The notes under the pieces: model-generated | Databases searched by the model: none | Told to the model about the DNA's origin: nothing | Seen by the model: the letters and a program-made list of their open reading frames with translations, nothing else | Source: Polia nebulosa | Taxonomy: Eukaryota > Arthropoda > Insecta > Lepidoptera > Noctuidae | Assembly (NCBI GenBank): GCA_951329385.1 | Contig: OX589603.1 | Coordinates: forward strand, 7,302,216 to 7,366,215 | Length of the DNA: 64,000 nt | Reading direction: 5' to 3' | Shown here: positions 21,046 through 31,684 of the stretch, in pieces | Numbering within the stretch: position 1 is the stretch's first letter | Layout: each line of letters starts with the position of its first letter | Made by a program: the position numbers and the translations under genes

Positions 21046-22199
21046 AAGTTATACATTATGAATCGGTTCATAACTACATTCTATAAGAATCCTATGTCCA
21101 GCTGTGGACGTAAATAATTCCACTGCTAGATATTTACGCTTTGCGATGATGTCAGTATATTCAGTTTTTTGTTCCGGTTTGTAATATTGTGTTATCTATT
21201 TGCTATCTGTGAATCCCGACCGTTGTGGATATGCTACATAAACAAGTTGCCACTTTTGGATTGTTTACAGACTCAATTTTTTTTTTTATAAATTGGAGAT
21301 CATTCCTTTCCTACTAAAAACCGTAACTTTTTGATCACATTACTTAATCCTAAAAATCGTGCAGCATCGTAACTCAAACACTGTACCGGATCCGCTGCTC
21401 CTCGGATCATGTACCGTGAAGCGTACTCGATGAACCGAATAAACTGCGAGTACTAGTAGTGCCCCACTCCCATACAATAAGCACCATACAATGTCAACAT
21501 TCATTCATTACGCAACGAGACCTCGCCAAGAAAAATCGCTGCGTTTCTAAAACCGGTTTTTTTTTTGTTACACATTATCTACTCTATTGTTATCGCAATA
21601 AGGATGAAAATTGATTGATAACTTAAGTAGGACTGGACGTGAGTTCGCGTTAAGTTATTACGACATTGTGCTAATAGTGTATGGGAAACTGACCTGTCTA
21701 TAGTTTCTATAGTATAATTCTAGAATATATTACTTGAATATATTTTTTATACTTATATCCAACTTGATTCATTCGTCATTCCGATTAGGTTAGCTCACGT
21801 CTTGTATGAGGATAAAACGTGGTAATATTTAGGTAAGGCACAAACGGAAAAGAAAATTCATATAGGAAAAAAGATAGAAAAGATAAACATATTACTTGAA
21901 ATAAAGATTACTTTTCTGATAATGCATAGTCAAATATTAATTTTAATATTTTTTTTAAATATTTCCAATTACAATAATATACCTACTCAAATCCTTTTCC
22001 AAACCACACCTTTCCCAAATCAAAGGAATAACAGTTCAAACAATTTAATTTTATCACTAACAAATCGATTTTTAATCGAAAACAAATGTATTCTCCGATG
22101 TTTCTTCAATTAAAATAGTATATATATAAAAATAAAACCTCACCTTTATTCGTAGAAGGTCATAAATGAAACTCAGCAATCCCCAAAACTACTCATTAT
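21046..22199. other. No gene recognised
   Basis: AT-rich sequence; one T-rich run near 21280. No repeat family identified. Confidence 0.45.
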
Positions 22200-22560
22200 C
22201 GAGCGAAAATGCACCAGTCGCCCGTGAACTTGACGTAAATTCGTTGCTATAGCAATGCTCTCCCAGGGAAAACCTCCCCTAGCGAATTCACATCCAAAAT
22301 ACGCAGGAACGGAACAGATTCAAAAATTTGTGAAATAAAAACTGAGCACTGAATAAAAAAGAACATAGGCACCTCTGTATTTCGGATAATAAATACACAA
22401 TTCGGATTATTTTTTTGAAATTCGAACGCTATTTTTTTAATGCGAGCGACGGACGAGCGTCTTCGCGGCGGTACGGAGCGCACTACGTAAATGTCAGCAC
22501 AATCGGCACATGTGCGGGTCGTAGTAAGGCCGCGTTTACTGCGCAAGCGATTTTCCTTGC
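22200..22560. other. CG-enriched non-repeat segment
   Basis: CG-rich blocks (GCGAGCGACGGACGAGCG, CGCGGCGGTACGGAGCGC) sit in otherwise AT-rich DNA and match no repeat in the window. It could be a host regulatory or 5' exon region, or an old unrecognised element. Open frames on both strands lack recognisable products. Confidence 0.25.
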
Positions 22561-22819
22561 TATTTTTGATGATTATATTTTTAATATTTTATTTACGATT
22601 TTTCGTTTAGTTTCAGTTTCATTTAAAGTTATTTTATTTATGTCTGACTGTATGTGCCAACTGACTTAGGTTGTTACTGTTTTCTTTAACATGTAGATAA
22701 TTTTGTTTCGGAATGTTCATTCACATCCGATTTACGATTTAGAATTAATACGACTCAAAAAAATCTTTTAAACTTTTTTTCCGTTTTTTCTTTAATAATC
22801 CTAATTAAAAAAAATAACT

Positions 22820-23000
22820 TTCCGCGTGCGTGTCGGACTTCGCATATCTAGGATTTCGTACCAAATTTTGATATTTTTTATGAAGAAGAAATAAGAAAGA
22901 AAGAAGTTTGGCTGTAAAACCTGTGTGACAGACGACGGGCAGTGAGTGACAGCAATAGGGCTCCGTTCGGACACTTCGGATACGGAACCCTAAAAAAAGA
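22820..23000 (+). repeat. GGCCAAG / GGAACCC repeat, copy
   Basis: GCGTGCGTGTCGGACTTCGC start, TTGGCTGTAAAACCTGTGTG and ACAGACGACGG core, and GGATACGGAACCCTAAAAA end. Shares the GTAAAACCTGTGTGACAGAC core with 33455-33725. Confidence 0.65.
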
Positions 23001-23255
23001 CTTACTTGTAAGTATACACAAGAATACCTACTGTCATAAATCTTTATATATAAAATAAAATCGGGTTAGCTACACCATTTTTAATTAAAGAACGGCTGGA
23101 CTAATTTTTTTAAATATCGGAAAAAAAAAACACAAAAAAGAATTATGCAGAAAATTTATTCCCTACATTTTATATGTAACGGCTTTTTGATGATATCTCG
23201 AGAATGGATTCATTTATTGATGCTGAGGCGGTACGAAGTTCGCCGGGTCAGCTAG

Positions 23256-23286
23256 TGAGATTAGATGGTGGTCAAACGCGTGCCTA
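23256..23286 (+). mobile_element. LINE-X 3' terminal scrap
   Basis: GGTGGTCAAACGCGTGCCTA followed by TCAACAAT matches the last bases of LINE-X at 29370-29400. Confidence 0.5.
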
Positions 23287-23296
23287 TCAACAATAA

Positions 23297-23326
23297 AAAA
23301 ATAAATATATATATATATATATATTA
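23297..23326. repeat. (AT)n microsatellite
   Basis: About 11 uninterrupted AT units. Confidence 0.9.
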
Positions 23327-23334
23327 AAATATCG

Positions 23335-23580
23335 TCTAGACCATCAACCTGCTGCACCGAGGAGCCGGTCAGTCAGTCAGAAAGTTGATCGGTATTCGAA
23401 CAGCGCGACGCGTTGAAAGTGAAAGTATGTTGTGTCATTCATAATCTGGGAAGGTTAGCTGGCAAGTTGTTGGTTAAAAGTGAATCTGCTATTATTTGTT
23501 TACAATATCAAGTTTTGTGTTGAACTGTGATAGAAAGACAATATTAACGCTCTTATTTTCATAATTAATATTAAGACGTT
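23335..23580 (+). promoter_or_regulatory. Initiator-like leader, speculative
   Basis: GGTCAGTCAGTCAGAAAG carries stacked TCAGT initiator motifs and is followed by a CG-containing leader-like stretch and AT-rich sequence. It is non-repetitive within the window. An R1 tail has landed immediately downstream. There is no coding evidence. Confidence 0.18.
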
Positions 23581-23593
23581 ATGGGCCTTATTT

Positions 23594-23905
23594 CCGGGCC
23601 TGCGGACGGCGAGTAATGGGTAGCTCGCTGTCCGATCAGCACCAGGCCCGAGAGTCGACGGCGCGTAGTGTTCCACGCGCGCCTCAAAGAGTTGTCAGCA
23701 AGAGACGGGGCCCGTCATGGCCGATGCCTGCCCGGGGGTTGAGGATAAATTCGAAATAGAGTTACCTCGCCCCTGGGCACTCAAAGGCAGGAAGGAACAG
23801 GGGTGGGTTTTAGTCAGTAAGAGTCTGACACGCCCTCCCGCTCCGCCCAGAGCGGGAGAAGTCATAGGATGATTTCCCACCCCACAAAAAAAAAAAAAAA
23901 AAATT
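23594..23905 (+). mobile_element. R1-clade LINE 3' tail with 10-bp TSD
   Basis: Starts CCGGGCCTGCGGACGGCGAG in the 3' UTR, runs through GAGTTACCTCGCCCCTGGGC and GATGATTTCCCACCCCAC to poly-A. GGCCTTATTT lies on both sides (23584-23593 and 23906-23915). Confidence 0.85.
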
Positions 23906-23923
23906 GGCCTTATTTATAAAAAA

Positions 23924-24185
23924 AATCGGCCAAGAGCGAGTCGGACTCGAACGCATAGGGATAGGAACATTTTTTTTTTTACAGGTATTTTTTTAAACTA
24001 TATATTCTTATAGGTTTTCTGTAATCTGTAAGGACAGAACATTCTGTATTTTTTTTTTTTAATTTAGGCCCGGTGGTTTCGGACATAAGGCAGGGAGGAA
24101 TGGTCGGACAGACGGACACACAGACAGACAGACACACGAGTGAGGGTTCCGTTTTTCATTCGGACTTTTGAAACCCTAAAAATGA
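23924..24185 (+). repeat. GGCCAAG / GGAACCC repeat, copy
   Basis: CGGCCAAGAGCGAGTCGGAC at the start and an AAACCCTAAAAATG end, with a GACAGACAGACA run and GAGGGTTCCG before it. Confidence 0.65.
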
Positions 24186-24272
24186 AGAATTTCAACATTA
24201 TCTACCCGGAAGAAGGATAGATGTGGGTGGTAAAGTGCTGACTAATCATTTAAAGGAGTTTTAGTACTATAT

Positions 24273-24968
24273 CGGGTGTAAAAAGACAGTTTTCGAAGCC
24301 GAAAGCCACATATTCTATCATATAAATCACATATATATCCATTGTTTAGATTTTTTTTTCCATTAGACCATACCTGGGAATTCACTGGTTCTGGAGATTT
24401 TGAAGGTCAAAGTCACAATTTTTTTTTTACTTTTTTACGAAAATGAATTCCAAGTGTTATTATTAAACTGCACGGCACGGCACGGCACGGCACGGTTGGC
24501 GCAGTGGTTGAGCGTTCGGCTGCTGCGCTGCGTCTCGCGGGTTCGATCCCAGCACGGAACAAATATTTGTATGGCCTACAGATAGTTGTTCCGAGTCTGG
24601 GTGTATTGTGTATGTGAGTTTACATGTTTGTGAACGCACCCACGATACAGGAATAATTCCTAGTGTGCGGCAACGTTTAAAAAAAAAAAAATTCCAAACA
24701 AACATTACCTGAATTAGCTTCTTTTTTTTTTCGAAATTACGTATTTTCAGTTACGAAAACGCAATGAACATCAGACGTATCCAAAAAGTACCTACCCGGC
24801 TTAGAGCGAAGGGGCGGAGTTTAAATCTATTTGACAGGATTTGCGTTACATTGCGAGCAATAAAACAGCTTTTTTTCATACCTATAAATAAAAGTCGTTT
24901 CCCAGCAATAATTTTTGCACAAAGCTACTTTGTTAGATGCACTTTGTGATGTGTATTTGTACATCCTG
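24273..24968 (+). mobile_element. MITE-A, copy 3, carrying a tRNA SINE
   Basis: CGGGTGTAAAAAGACAG to ACATCCTG with TAT/TATA flanks. Internal blocks match copies 1 and 2. The extra length is a tRNA-derived SINE at about 24470-24690, absent from the other two copies. Confidence 0.75.
24470..24690 (+). mobile_element. tRNA-derived SINE, family 1
   Basis: The tRNA-like head has a canonical A box TGGCGCAGTGG (24497-24507) and B box GGTTCGATCCC (24540-24550), 32 bases apart. The body reads GGAACAAATATTTGTATGGC...ACGATACAGGAATAATTCC and ends in poly-A. A (GCACG)n run at 24470-24494 extends the 5' edge. An opposite-strand copy lies at 49521-49728. Confidence 0.85.
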
Positions 24969-25248
24969 TATACAGTTGAGTTTGATGGATTAGACGTATG
25001 TTATCTTTGGTTTTGAATCCGCTAATCACTGTTTAAACTAATAAAATGGTTAGTAAGTTTTATAAATACGGCTGTATTATGTTATGAATTAGTAATTGGA
25101 TTAAATAATGCAAAAGTTATTTACAGTAGGGAAATTGATGAGTAACCCATGTGACTTACTTAGTTAGGCATCTTATCAATGACGGGCGAATGTCATTCGT
25201 CTACGTAGGTAGGTACATTTGGTGATTTGGCAAATTATTAATTAGGTA

Positions 25249-25615
25249 GTCATCATCTGCCTAGCCTTTTCCCAACTATCTTGGGGTCGGCTTCCAGTCT
25301 AACCGGATGCAGCTGAATACCAGTATTTTACATGGAGCGACTGCCTATCTGACCTCCACAACCCAGTTACTGGGTAATACGATACCCCTTGGTAAGACTG
25401 GATGTCAGACTTTCGGGCTTCTGACGACCCGTAACGACTGTCAAAGATCCACAATTGACAGCCGGGACCAACGGCTTAACGTGCTTTCCGAGGCACGGAG
25501 GAGTCTCGGTATGTAATGATGGTCACCCATCCATGGACCAACCCCGGCAAGCGTAGCTTAACCTTATGGATCGACCCGTGCGGCTGTTATTACTTTAGCC
25601 ACGAGCTCCTCCTCC
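25249..25615 (-). mobile_element. 5S-rRNA-derived SINE, full copy with 13-bp TSD
   Basis: Full-length reverse copy flanked by TATTAATTAGGTA at 25236-25248 and 25616-25628. The minus strand runs from GGAGGAGGAGCTCGTGGC through the 5S-like block (GGTTAAGCTACGCTTGCCGG, GGATGGGTGACCAT) to AGCCGACCCCAAGATAGTTG and GGCAGATGATGAC. Confidence 0.85.
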
Positions 25616-25628
25616 TATTAATTAGGTA

Positions 25629-26114
25629 AGTAATTTAGGAAATTATTATGCAGTTGAAAATATTCAGTTGATTTATAATTGCACTATGTCGGTAGATTCT
25701 ATTATGTATCATTTCATAACAGCATTACCTCTCTACTATCCCATAGTGATATATATTATAGGTATGTATTTTATTTGTTATTATATAATAATATTTATAT
25801 ACATTTCAAATTTTTTTTCTTTGTATTTTTTTTAAATGTTTTAATTAGTTATGTTTATAGTCTTTATTTATTCATACACACTGTGTCTACGTCTCATATC
25901 CAACTTTCCTCTCGCAGGTTTGCTGGAAGAACTTTCTTTTGAAATAAGCAGCACCTTTGTACCCTTCTTTCTGTGATTGTTATTTTTATCTCTTGTAAGT
26001 GTTTTGTATGTACATAAATAAATTAAATAAACAGCAAAGAGCCACTAGTGCACTAAATAAAAATGTCCCTTTCTACTTCCCTACTGTAAAATTAATTTCA
26101 CCTCAGCGCATAGT
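25629..26114. other. Mostly unassigned; possible LINE 3' tail
   Basis: Positions 25915-26035 (GGAAGAACTTTC...TTGTACCCTTCTTTCTGTG...CATAAATAAATTAAATAAAC) resemble the 3' end of a lepidopteran LINE ending in AAATA repeats. The rest is unassigned. Confidence 0.3.
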
Positions 26115-26250
26115 TAAATATTACTAATATTATAAATGCGAAAATTTTTATGTATGTTTTTTAACTTCATCAAGCCAGAACGGCTGATCGGATCTCGATG
26201 AAATTAAGTACTCATTCTGCGCGGGCGAAGCCATTGGCAGAAGTTAATAC
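26115..26250 (+). mobile_element. Short Helitron-like repeat, tentative
   Basis: CTAATATTATAAATGCGAAA, AAGCCAGAACGGCTGATCGG and CGCGGGCGAAGCC in order. Shorter than the copies at 17850 and 20868. Confidence 0.4.
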
Positions 26251-26274
26251 AATGTAAACCAAAATTATAAAAAA

Positions 26275-26480
26275 AGTGTGTCTGTGTACTTATGAACTCA
26301 CGTAAGAAGTTATACTTCTTTGGCGTAACAAGATAAAAAGCCAAAGTGTCATAAAGTTTACAAAAGGAAAACAATCATTCTTCATGAACCACAGACCATA
26401 GCTAACTTCAGGGTGTCGGTTCTAGCTAACTTCTGGCTGTAGGTTTTTTGTGACGGTGTGCGCGCGCATCGTAAAAATTT
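26275..26480 (-). mobile_element. RTE 3' UTR fragment
   Basis: The complement of this stretch (CATGAAGAATGATTGTTTTC, GTAAACTTTATGACACTTTG, TATCTTGTTACGCC) matches 43975-44080, where it follows a decayed RTE C-terminus. Confidence 0.6.
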
Positions 26481-26689
26481 ACTCTCATCATTTTTTCCTA
26501 ACGCGTCAAAAGAAGTATAACTTCAAAAATAATTATAATGTACAGAACATTATAAATGGTTTTTTTTTATAATTTTGGTTAGCATTAGCAATAACTATTT
26601 TATTTTTAGAATTTCTAGAATAACGATTAAATTTCACGTCTACAGCACATCCAAAACTTAGTACTAATCCTAAAAAAAATCGCAATCAG

Positions 26690-26900
26690 AATTCCTTCAT
26701 CCAAAATAATCGCGCGAAAACTGGCACCCTTCTAAACGCGGCTCAACAAAGAGCGAGCGAGACAGCATTCCAGCCAGGGGTTGTACATCCGCTTTTCTCG
26801 GCGTTATGTAAGCTACGGCCCTGGAGCCGGGCAGCTACACCCCCCTGCGCCCCCTGCCACCCCGACCGGGGAGTACGGAGTACATAGCGGGGGTGAAGGC
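26690..26900. other. CG-enriched non-repeat segment
   Basis: GC-rich stretch (GGCCCTGGAGCCGGGC, CTGCGCCCCCTGCCACCCCG) unlike its surroundings and without a match in the window. Nature unknown. Confidence 0.25.
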
Positions 26901-27084
26901 AGCCTTATGAGTGTCAGTTTTGGCTGATGATGGCATCAGTAATTCTTGATGTTTGTTGTTTTGGGGTGATGTGAAGGGCTAGGGAACAGGTGATTTAGGA
27001 TATGAGTTGGTATTATTTAAACTTTATAAACAGAGTGCAGTATTACTTATGTTATGTGACTGGCGAAGAATGACTATGAGAGTC

Positions 27085-27140
27085 GACCCCAAATAATGAA
27101 CTGCTGCAATTGCTGGGTTGTGGAAGTCAGATAGGCAGTA
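27085..27140 (+). mobile_element. 5S SINE, left part of a split copy
   Basis: CTGGGTTGTGGAAGTCAGAT followed by AGGCAGT is SINE body. The SINE resumes at 31347 (GATAGGCAGTAGCTCCATGC). GATAGGCAGTA occurs at 27130-27140 and 31347-31357 as the TSD of the RTE inserted between. Confidence 0.8.
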
Positions 27141-27603
27141 AAAATAAAATAAATAAATAAATAAAAGCTTTTTATTGATTCCTTACAATTATATACAATC
27201 ATTTCATACATTATTAATAAAAAATATAAAGTGCAATTTGATTTACACAATTTCAATAAAATCATTAACAATTATTGTTTACCTAATATTAAAATTATCA
27301 CAGTTAAAAAATAGTTTCATCTAAACAGGTTAATTTTCTACATTCTATTAATTATTGTTTATCTAAAACTAATTATTACAGTTAAAATAATTACAATAAA
27401 TAAATAAATTTTAAACTTCATTCCAATCAAAATTTGAATAAATATTAGTTTTTGTGAAAAGAAAAAAAAATGTCAGAAATATAACTATAAAATCAAATAA
27501 ATTATACATTGAAATTATTGAAACTATTATCAATCATTATTGTTAGTTTATAAATTCATAATAGTTAGTATTTTTTTTTTTTTTGAGATTTTATTTGCTT
27601 TGC

Positions 27604-28245
27604 TTATCTAGGATTATTGTAAGGACCGCCTAGTGCGGTAAAAGCCTCCTCCATATGTCTCCATCTTTTTCTATCCCTAGCTAGTCTGCTCCATGTTTTT
27701 CCTATCAAGCCTGATATGTCGTCACTCCATCTCTTGTTGGGTCTACCACGACTTCTCTTTTTGTTGATAGGATACCAGTTTGTTATGGTTTTGGTCCATC
27801 TGTCATCGCTTACTCTTTGTAAGTGTCCAGCCCATTTCCATTTCAGTGTAAGTGTTTGCTTGATTACGTCGATAGCCTTGGTTTCTTGTCGTATTGAGCT
27901 GTTTCTGACTCTATCTCTTAGTTTGTAGCCCGTATAGCTTCTCTCTATTGCTCTCTGGCAAACTCTTAATTTTTCTAGAGATCTTCTTGTTAGAGGCCAT
28001 GTTTGACAGGCATATGTCAAACACGGCATCAAGCAGCTCTCCATAGCTTTTGTCTTTAAGTTGGTAGGAAGTGTACTCTTGAAGATTTCTTTCATAGCCC
28101 AGTACTTACTCCATGTGTTCTTTACTCTTCTATCTATTTCCAACTTTGTGCAGTCTTTGGTTGAAATTAGGTGTCCCAGATAAACATATTCTTTGACCCA
28201 CTCAAGAGGTGTAGAGTTTAGCGTTATTGTAGTTTCCGTGCAGTT
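27604..28245 (-). pseudogene. RTE protein, C-terminal segment after LINE-X insertion
   Basis: The frame resumes in phase next to the insertion (TETTITLNSTPLEWVKEYVY) and runs to TAG/TAA near 27604. It shows the usual post-catalytic region of RTE proteins: YLGHLIS, MESCLMPCLTYACQTW, LTLKWKWAGHLQR, RGRPNKRWSDDI and a closing RKRWRHMEEAF. No stop or frameshift is visible in about 210 codons. Separated from its catalytic half by LINE-X, it can no longer be made as one protein. Confidence 0.9.
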
Positions 28246-29421
28246 AGGCCTTCGACCGGGTCTGGCACGACAGCTTAATTGGCAAGCTTCCTTCCTTCGG
28301 TCTGCCCGCTGGATTGTGTTATTGGATAGCGGATTTCCTGAGGGATCGGTCTATCCGAGTGGTCATAGATGGCTGCTCGTCCGGACTGCTGGCTATTAAT
28401 GCCGGTGTTCCTCAGGGGTCGGTGCTCTCGGCAACATTGTTTTTGCTGCATATTAACGATCTGCTAAAGCCCGGTACCTTTGGGTATGCAGACGACAGCA
28501 CTGTTGCCGAGAGATACGTGCCGGACGCACGAGTTAGTGGGTCTCAGGTCCGGTCTCTCCGAGAGGCTATGGTTGGGCGCTTGAACATGTCCTTGCAGGC
28601 TGTCTCAGAATGGGGCGATGCCAATCTGGTTAAGTTCAATGCTGCTAAGACCCAGGCGTGTCTTTTTTCTGCTAAAAGGAGCCAATTTCACCCGGCTCCA
28701 TGTTTCCGAGGTGTAACCGTGCCGATAACCGACCGACTTGATCTTCTTGGTGTTACTTTAACATCTACCCTCAATTTTGGTCCCTTCATAGAGGCTAAGG
28801 CTCAAGTGGCTGCCAAAAAGTTGGGGGTCCTCGCAAAGGTGAGACGATACTTCACGCCGGAACAGCTGCTCCAACTCTATCAAGCGCAAGTGCGATCCTG
28901 TATGGAGTACTGCTCTCATCTTTGGGACGGATCTGCAAGATACCAGCTTGATGCCCTTGAGTCAATTGAGAAACGAGCCAAGGGGATCATCGGCAATGAT
29001 AGACTCGTTGAGTCAAAACTCCAAAGTCTTGAACATAGACGCCGAGTTGCTAGCCTGTCGGTTTTCTATCGATTACATTTTGGGGAGTGTGCGACGGAAT
29101 TGCATGATCTGATTCCGCCAAGCCCGTTTCATCTAAGGACCACAAGACGTACGGCGAAGTGCCACCGGTTCATGGTGGACATCCCATCCATACGCACAAA
29201 GCGTTTTGAGAAAACATTCATTGCACGTACAGCTAGAGAGTGGAATTCTCTACCGGAGTCTGTGTTTCCTGTAAGATACAACCTGGGAGTCTTTAAGTCA
29301 AGAGTGAATAGGTTACTTCTAGGCAAGCGTGCTCCATCTTCGACCACATCATCGCTTACCATCAGGTGAGATAGAGGTCAAACGCGAGCCTATCAAACAT
29401 AAAAAAAAAAAAAAAAAAAAA
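28246..29421 (+). mobile_element. LINE-X, 5'-truncated, nested in the RTE
   Basis: Begins inside reverse transcriptase motif A (AFDRVWHDSL) and ends in about 20 A after GGTCAAACGCGAGCCTATCA. AGTT flanks both sides (28242-28245 and 29422-29425), a 4-bp TSD or microhomology. Its tail appears in at least seven other places in the window. Confidence 0.9.
28248..29369 (+). pseudogene. LINE-X reverse transcriptase, C-terminal two thirds
   Basis: An uninterrupted frame of about 370 codons starts without its own initiator because the copy is 5' truncated. Visible motifs are KAFD-type motif A (AFDRVWHD), NAGVPQGSVLSATLFLLHIN, and the catalytic YADD box (FGYADDSTV). Conserved downstream segments are MEYCSHLWDG, ARTAREWNSLPESVFP and VNRLLLGKRAPSSTTSS. 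The pattern fits the jockey/CR1 superfamily; I cannot fix the clade. The endonuclease is missing, so the copy is dead, but the lack of stops suggests recent insertion. An opposite-strand open frame near its end is a shadow. Confidence 0.88.
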
Positions 29422-29425
29422 AGTT

Positions 29426-31346
29426 CGTCATAACTTTAGTTTTACTCTGGTTCACCTCAAGCCCCACTTTTTTGCTTTCTTGATTGAGGGTCTCCAGCAT
29501 ATATTGTAACTCGTTTGGGTCTTCGGATAGCAAAACAAGGTCATCAGCAAATCTTAAATGGGATAGATATTTTCCATATATGTTTAGGCCCACGTCGTTC
29601 CAGGTCAACGAACGAAATATTTGTTCTAGGACAGCTATAAATAATTTTGGTGACAGTGGGTCTCCCTGTCTTACACCCCGCTCTATCTTAAAAGCAGGTC
29701 CGGTACTATCCAGTTTAATTTTGGCTTGGCTGTTTTTATATACCTCCTTTATTATGCTGACGTACTCTGGATGCAGTCCTTGCTCTTTCAACGCTCTCCA
29801 TATAGAGTTGTGGCAGATAGAGTCGAACGCTTTTGAGTAATCTATAAAGCCAATATACAGTGGCATGTTGTATTCGTTGTATTTTTCAATAATTAATTTT
29901 AATGTGTGGATATGGTCTACCGTAGATCGGGTGCTCATGAATCCTGCTTGCTCTATGGCTTGGTTCTCGTCGATCACTCTACTTATTCGTCTCAGTAATG
30001 TTGAAGAAAACACTTTATAAAGGCATGACATTAGGCTTATAGATCTGTAATTAGATATCAAAGTAGGATCGCCTTTTTTATACAACAGTGTAATCTCGGA
30101 ACATGTCCACTGACTAGGTAGTACTTTTTTCACCATAATATTATTGAATAAGTTAGTTAATGGCGTGACCAATTTGTCGCTTCCAGCTTGTAACATTTCG
30201 TTCGTTATGCCGTCTGGGCCCGGGCTCTTGTCTGATTTTAATTTTCTTATTGAAAACTCTATCTCATTTTCGTTAAACGGTGGAACAGGGTCGATATTTG
30301 GTGTGTATTCTAAGACATTTGTCTCATTGTTTGAGCTTGTTTTAGAGTAAAGCTTCTTGTAGAACTGAGTAGCTACTTTTAGTAGATCTTGCCTGTTTGT
30401 AACTTTGGCTCCTGATGAATTTTGTAGCTGGGTCATGAGATATCTCGTTTTATTCAGTTTTCTGAACACTTTTTTGACTGCTCCACATTTCTGTATGTAT
30501 TTTTCTATTGTATTTATTCGGTGAGTTTTGATGTTCTGTGCAATTTTTTTATTTATAGTTCTGTACAATTGGCTTAGAAAAATCTTTTCTGTTCTTGTTT
30601 TGTTTTCTTTATTTTTCAGTGAATGTCTTCGGTTTATAAGTTTTGTTATCTCTTCTGTTATAATAGCTTGTTGTCTTAGTGTCTTGGTTGATACAGTTGA
30701 CTGTTTTGCACAATCTATTATAGAATTTTCTAAAATGTTGTACTGAGCCTGTATTGGTTCGTTATTATCATGGCAGCTTACAGTGTGAAGTTGAGCTTTA
30801 AATATTTCTTGATCGAATTGATTTAGTGGTTTCTTGTTGAAATTCTTCCGGTTAATTGCTGTTTTATCAAAGTTAAAAGTGGTTCTAACTAAACGATGGT
30901 CGCTAGAGTGCTTGAAATTGCTTAAAACATTTATATTCTCTATGAATGATCTGGGCAAGTTTGTGGTAATATAGTCTATTTCATTTTTGGTCTTACCATC
31001 TGGCGATTTCCATGTCCATCTTAAATTTGGCGACTTTTTGAAAAAAGTGTTAATTATCTTCAGATTATATTGATAGCAGAATTCTATAAACATTTTTCCT
31101 CTTTCATTTCTGTTACCGTAACCAAATTTACCCATTATAAAGTCTTCATCTGGCAGTGGTTTTCCAACTTTTGCATTTAGGTCGCCCATTAATATGATAT
31201 TTTTCGTGCTTTTTTCCATTGCTTGTTTAAGACAGTCATAGAATTGTTGTATTTCAGTTTCGTCAGCGTTTCCTGTGGGTGCGTATACTTGGATCACTGT
31301 GTATGATTTGTTTTGTATTTTTATGTGAAGAAGGGCAACTCTTTCC
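29426..31346 (-). pseudogene. RTE protein, endonuclease and reverse transcriptase segment
   Basis: About 640 open codons. The endonuclease is truncated at its N-terminus: coding homology begins at ERVALLHIKIQNK exactly where the SINE ends. It still has VYAPTG, MGDLNAKVG, NEIDYI and SSDHRLV. The reverse transcriptase has KSPGPDGITNEML, YSKAFDSI (motif A), GVRQGDPLSP and catalytic FADDLVLL. The frame runs into the LINE-X poly-A tract after KTKVMTN, giving a false run of phenylalanines. There are no other stops. The enzyme would nick target DNA and reverse-transcribe RTE RNA; here it is split and 5' truncated. Confidence 0.92.
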
Positions 31347-31437
31347 GATAGGCAGTAGCTCCATGCAAAATACTGGTCCAGCTGCATTTGGTTAGACTGA
31401 AATCTGACCCCAATAGGTGGGTAGTTGGGAAACGGCT
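31347..31437 (+). mobile_element. 5S SINE, right part of the split copy
   Basis: GGCAGTAGCTCCATGCAAAA, TTTGGTTAGACTGAAATCTG, ACCCCAATAGGTGGGTAGTT and GGGAAACGGCTAGGCAGATT complete the SINE tail begun at 27085. Confidence 0.8.
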
Positions 31438-31684
31438 AGGCAGATTGATTGAACAGTGGTGATTCGAACTTAGGCGGACTTAATGCCACCAATGTAAAAT
31501 TATAATGTTTTATAAATAAAATGTAATAGGTGACACTTTCAACCTACATAATTTTAGTTTCCGACCGACACACGATTGTTTTTCCGAACTCGAAACCGTA
31601 ATAGAATGTTTGGCTCCCCTTCTAGTTTCGGCGAAACGAAACGAAAACACTTGGTGGGGGAAAACGGCCCAAAAATTAAAAAAA
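31438..31684. other. No gene recognised
   Basis: Includes an A/G-rich GGCGAAACGAAACGAAAAC stretch. Nothing supported. Confidence 0.35.

Larger units (their letters stand above)
24190..25075 (+). repeat. Repeat Z, copy interrupted by MITE-A
   Basis: Flanks GATAGATGTGGGTGGTAAAG (from about 24219) and GTTTGATGGATTAGACGTAT (from about 24979) match 920-1002 in order. The interruption is MITE-A copy 3. Confidence 0.6.
27141..31346 (-). mobile_element. 5'-truncated RTE-clade LINE inside a 5S SINE, itself carrying LINE-X
   Basis: Bounded by an 11-bp TSD GATAGGCAGTA (27130-27140 and 31347-31357). The minus-strand order is endonuclease, reverse transcriptase, then C-terminal region, with an AT-rich 3' region at 27141-27603 ending in TTTA repeats. 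LINE-X (28246-29421) interrupts it in the opposite orientation. Removing LINE-X leaves one continuous coding frame, so the RTE was intact apart from its 5' truncation when LINE-X landed. Confidence 0.9.

Noticed and set aside
24463..24705. Working tRNA gene on the strength of clean A and B boxes
   Set aside because: The head is followed by a SINE body and poly-A, and a second copy exists at 49521-49728; the anticodon region does not fold as a tRNA.
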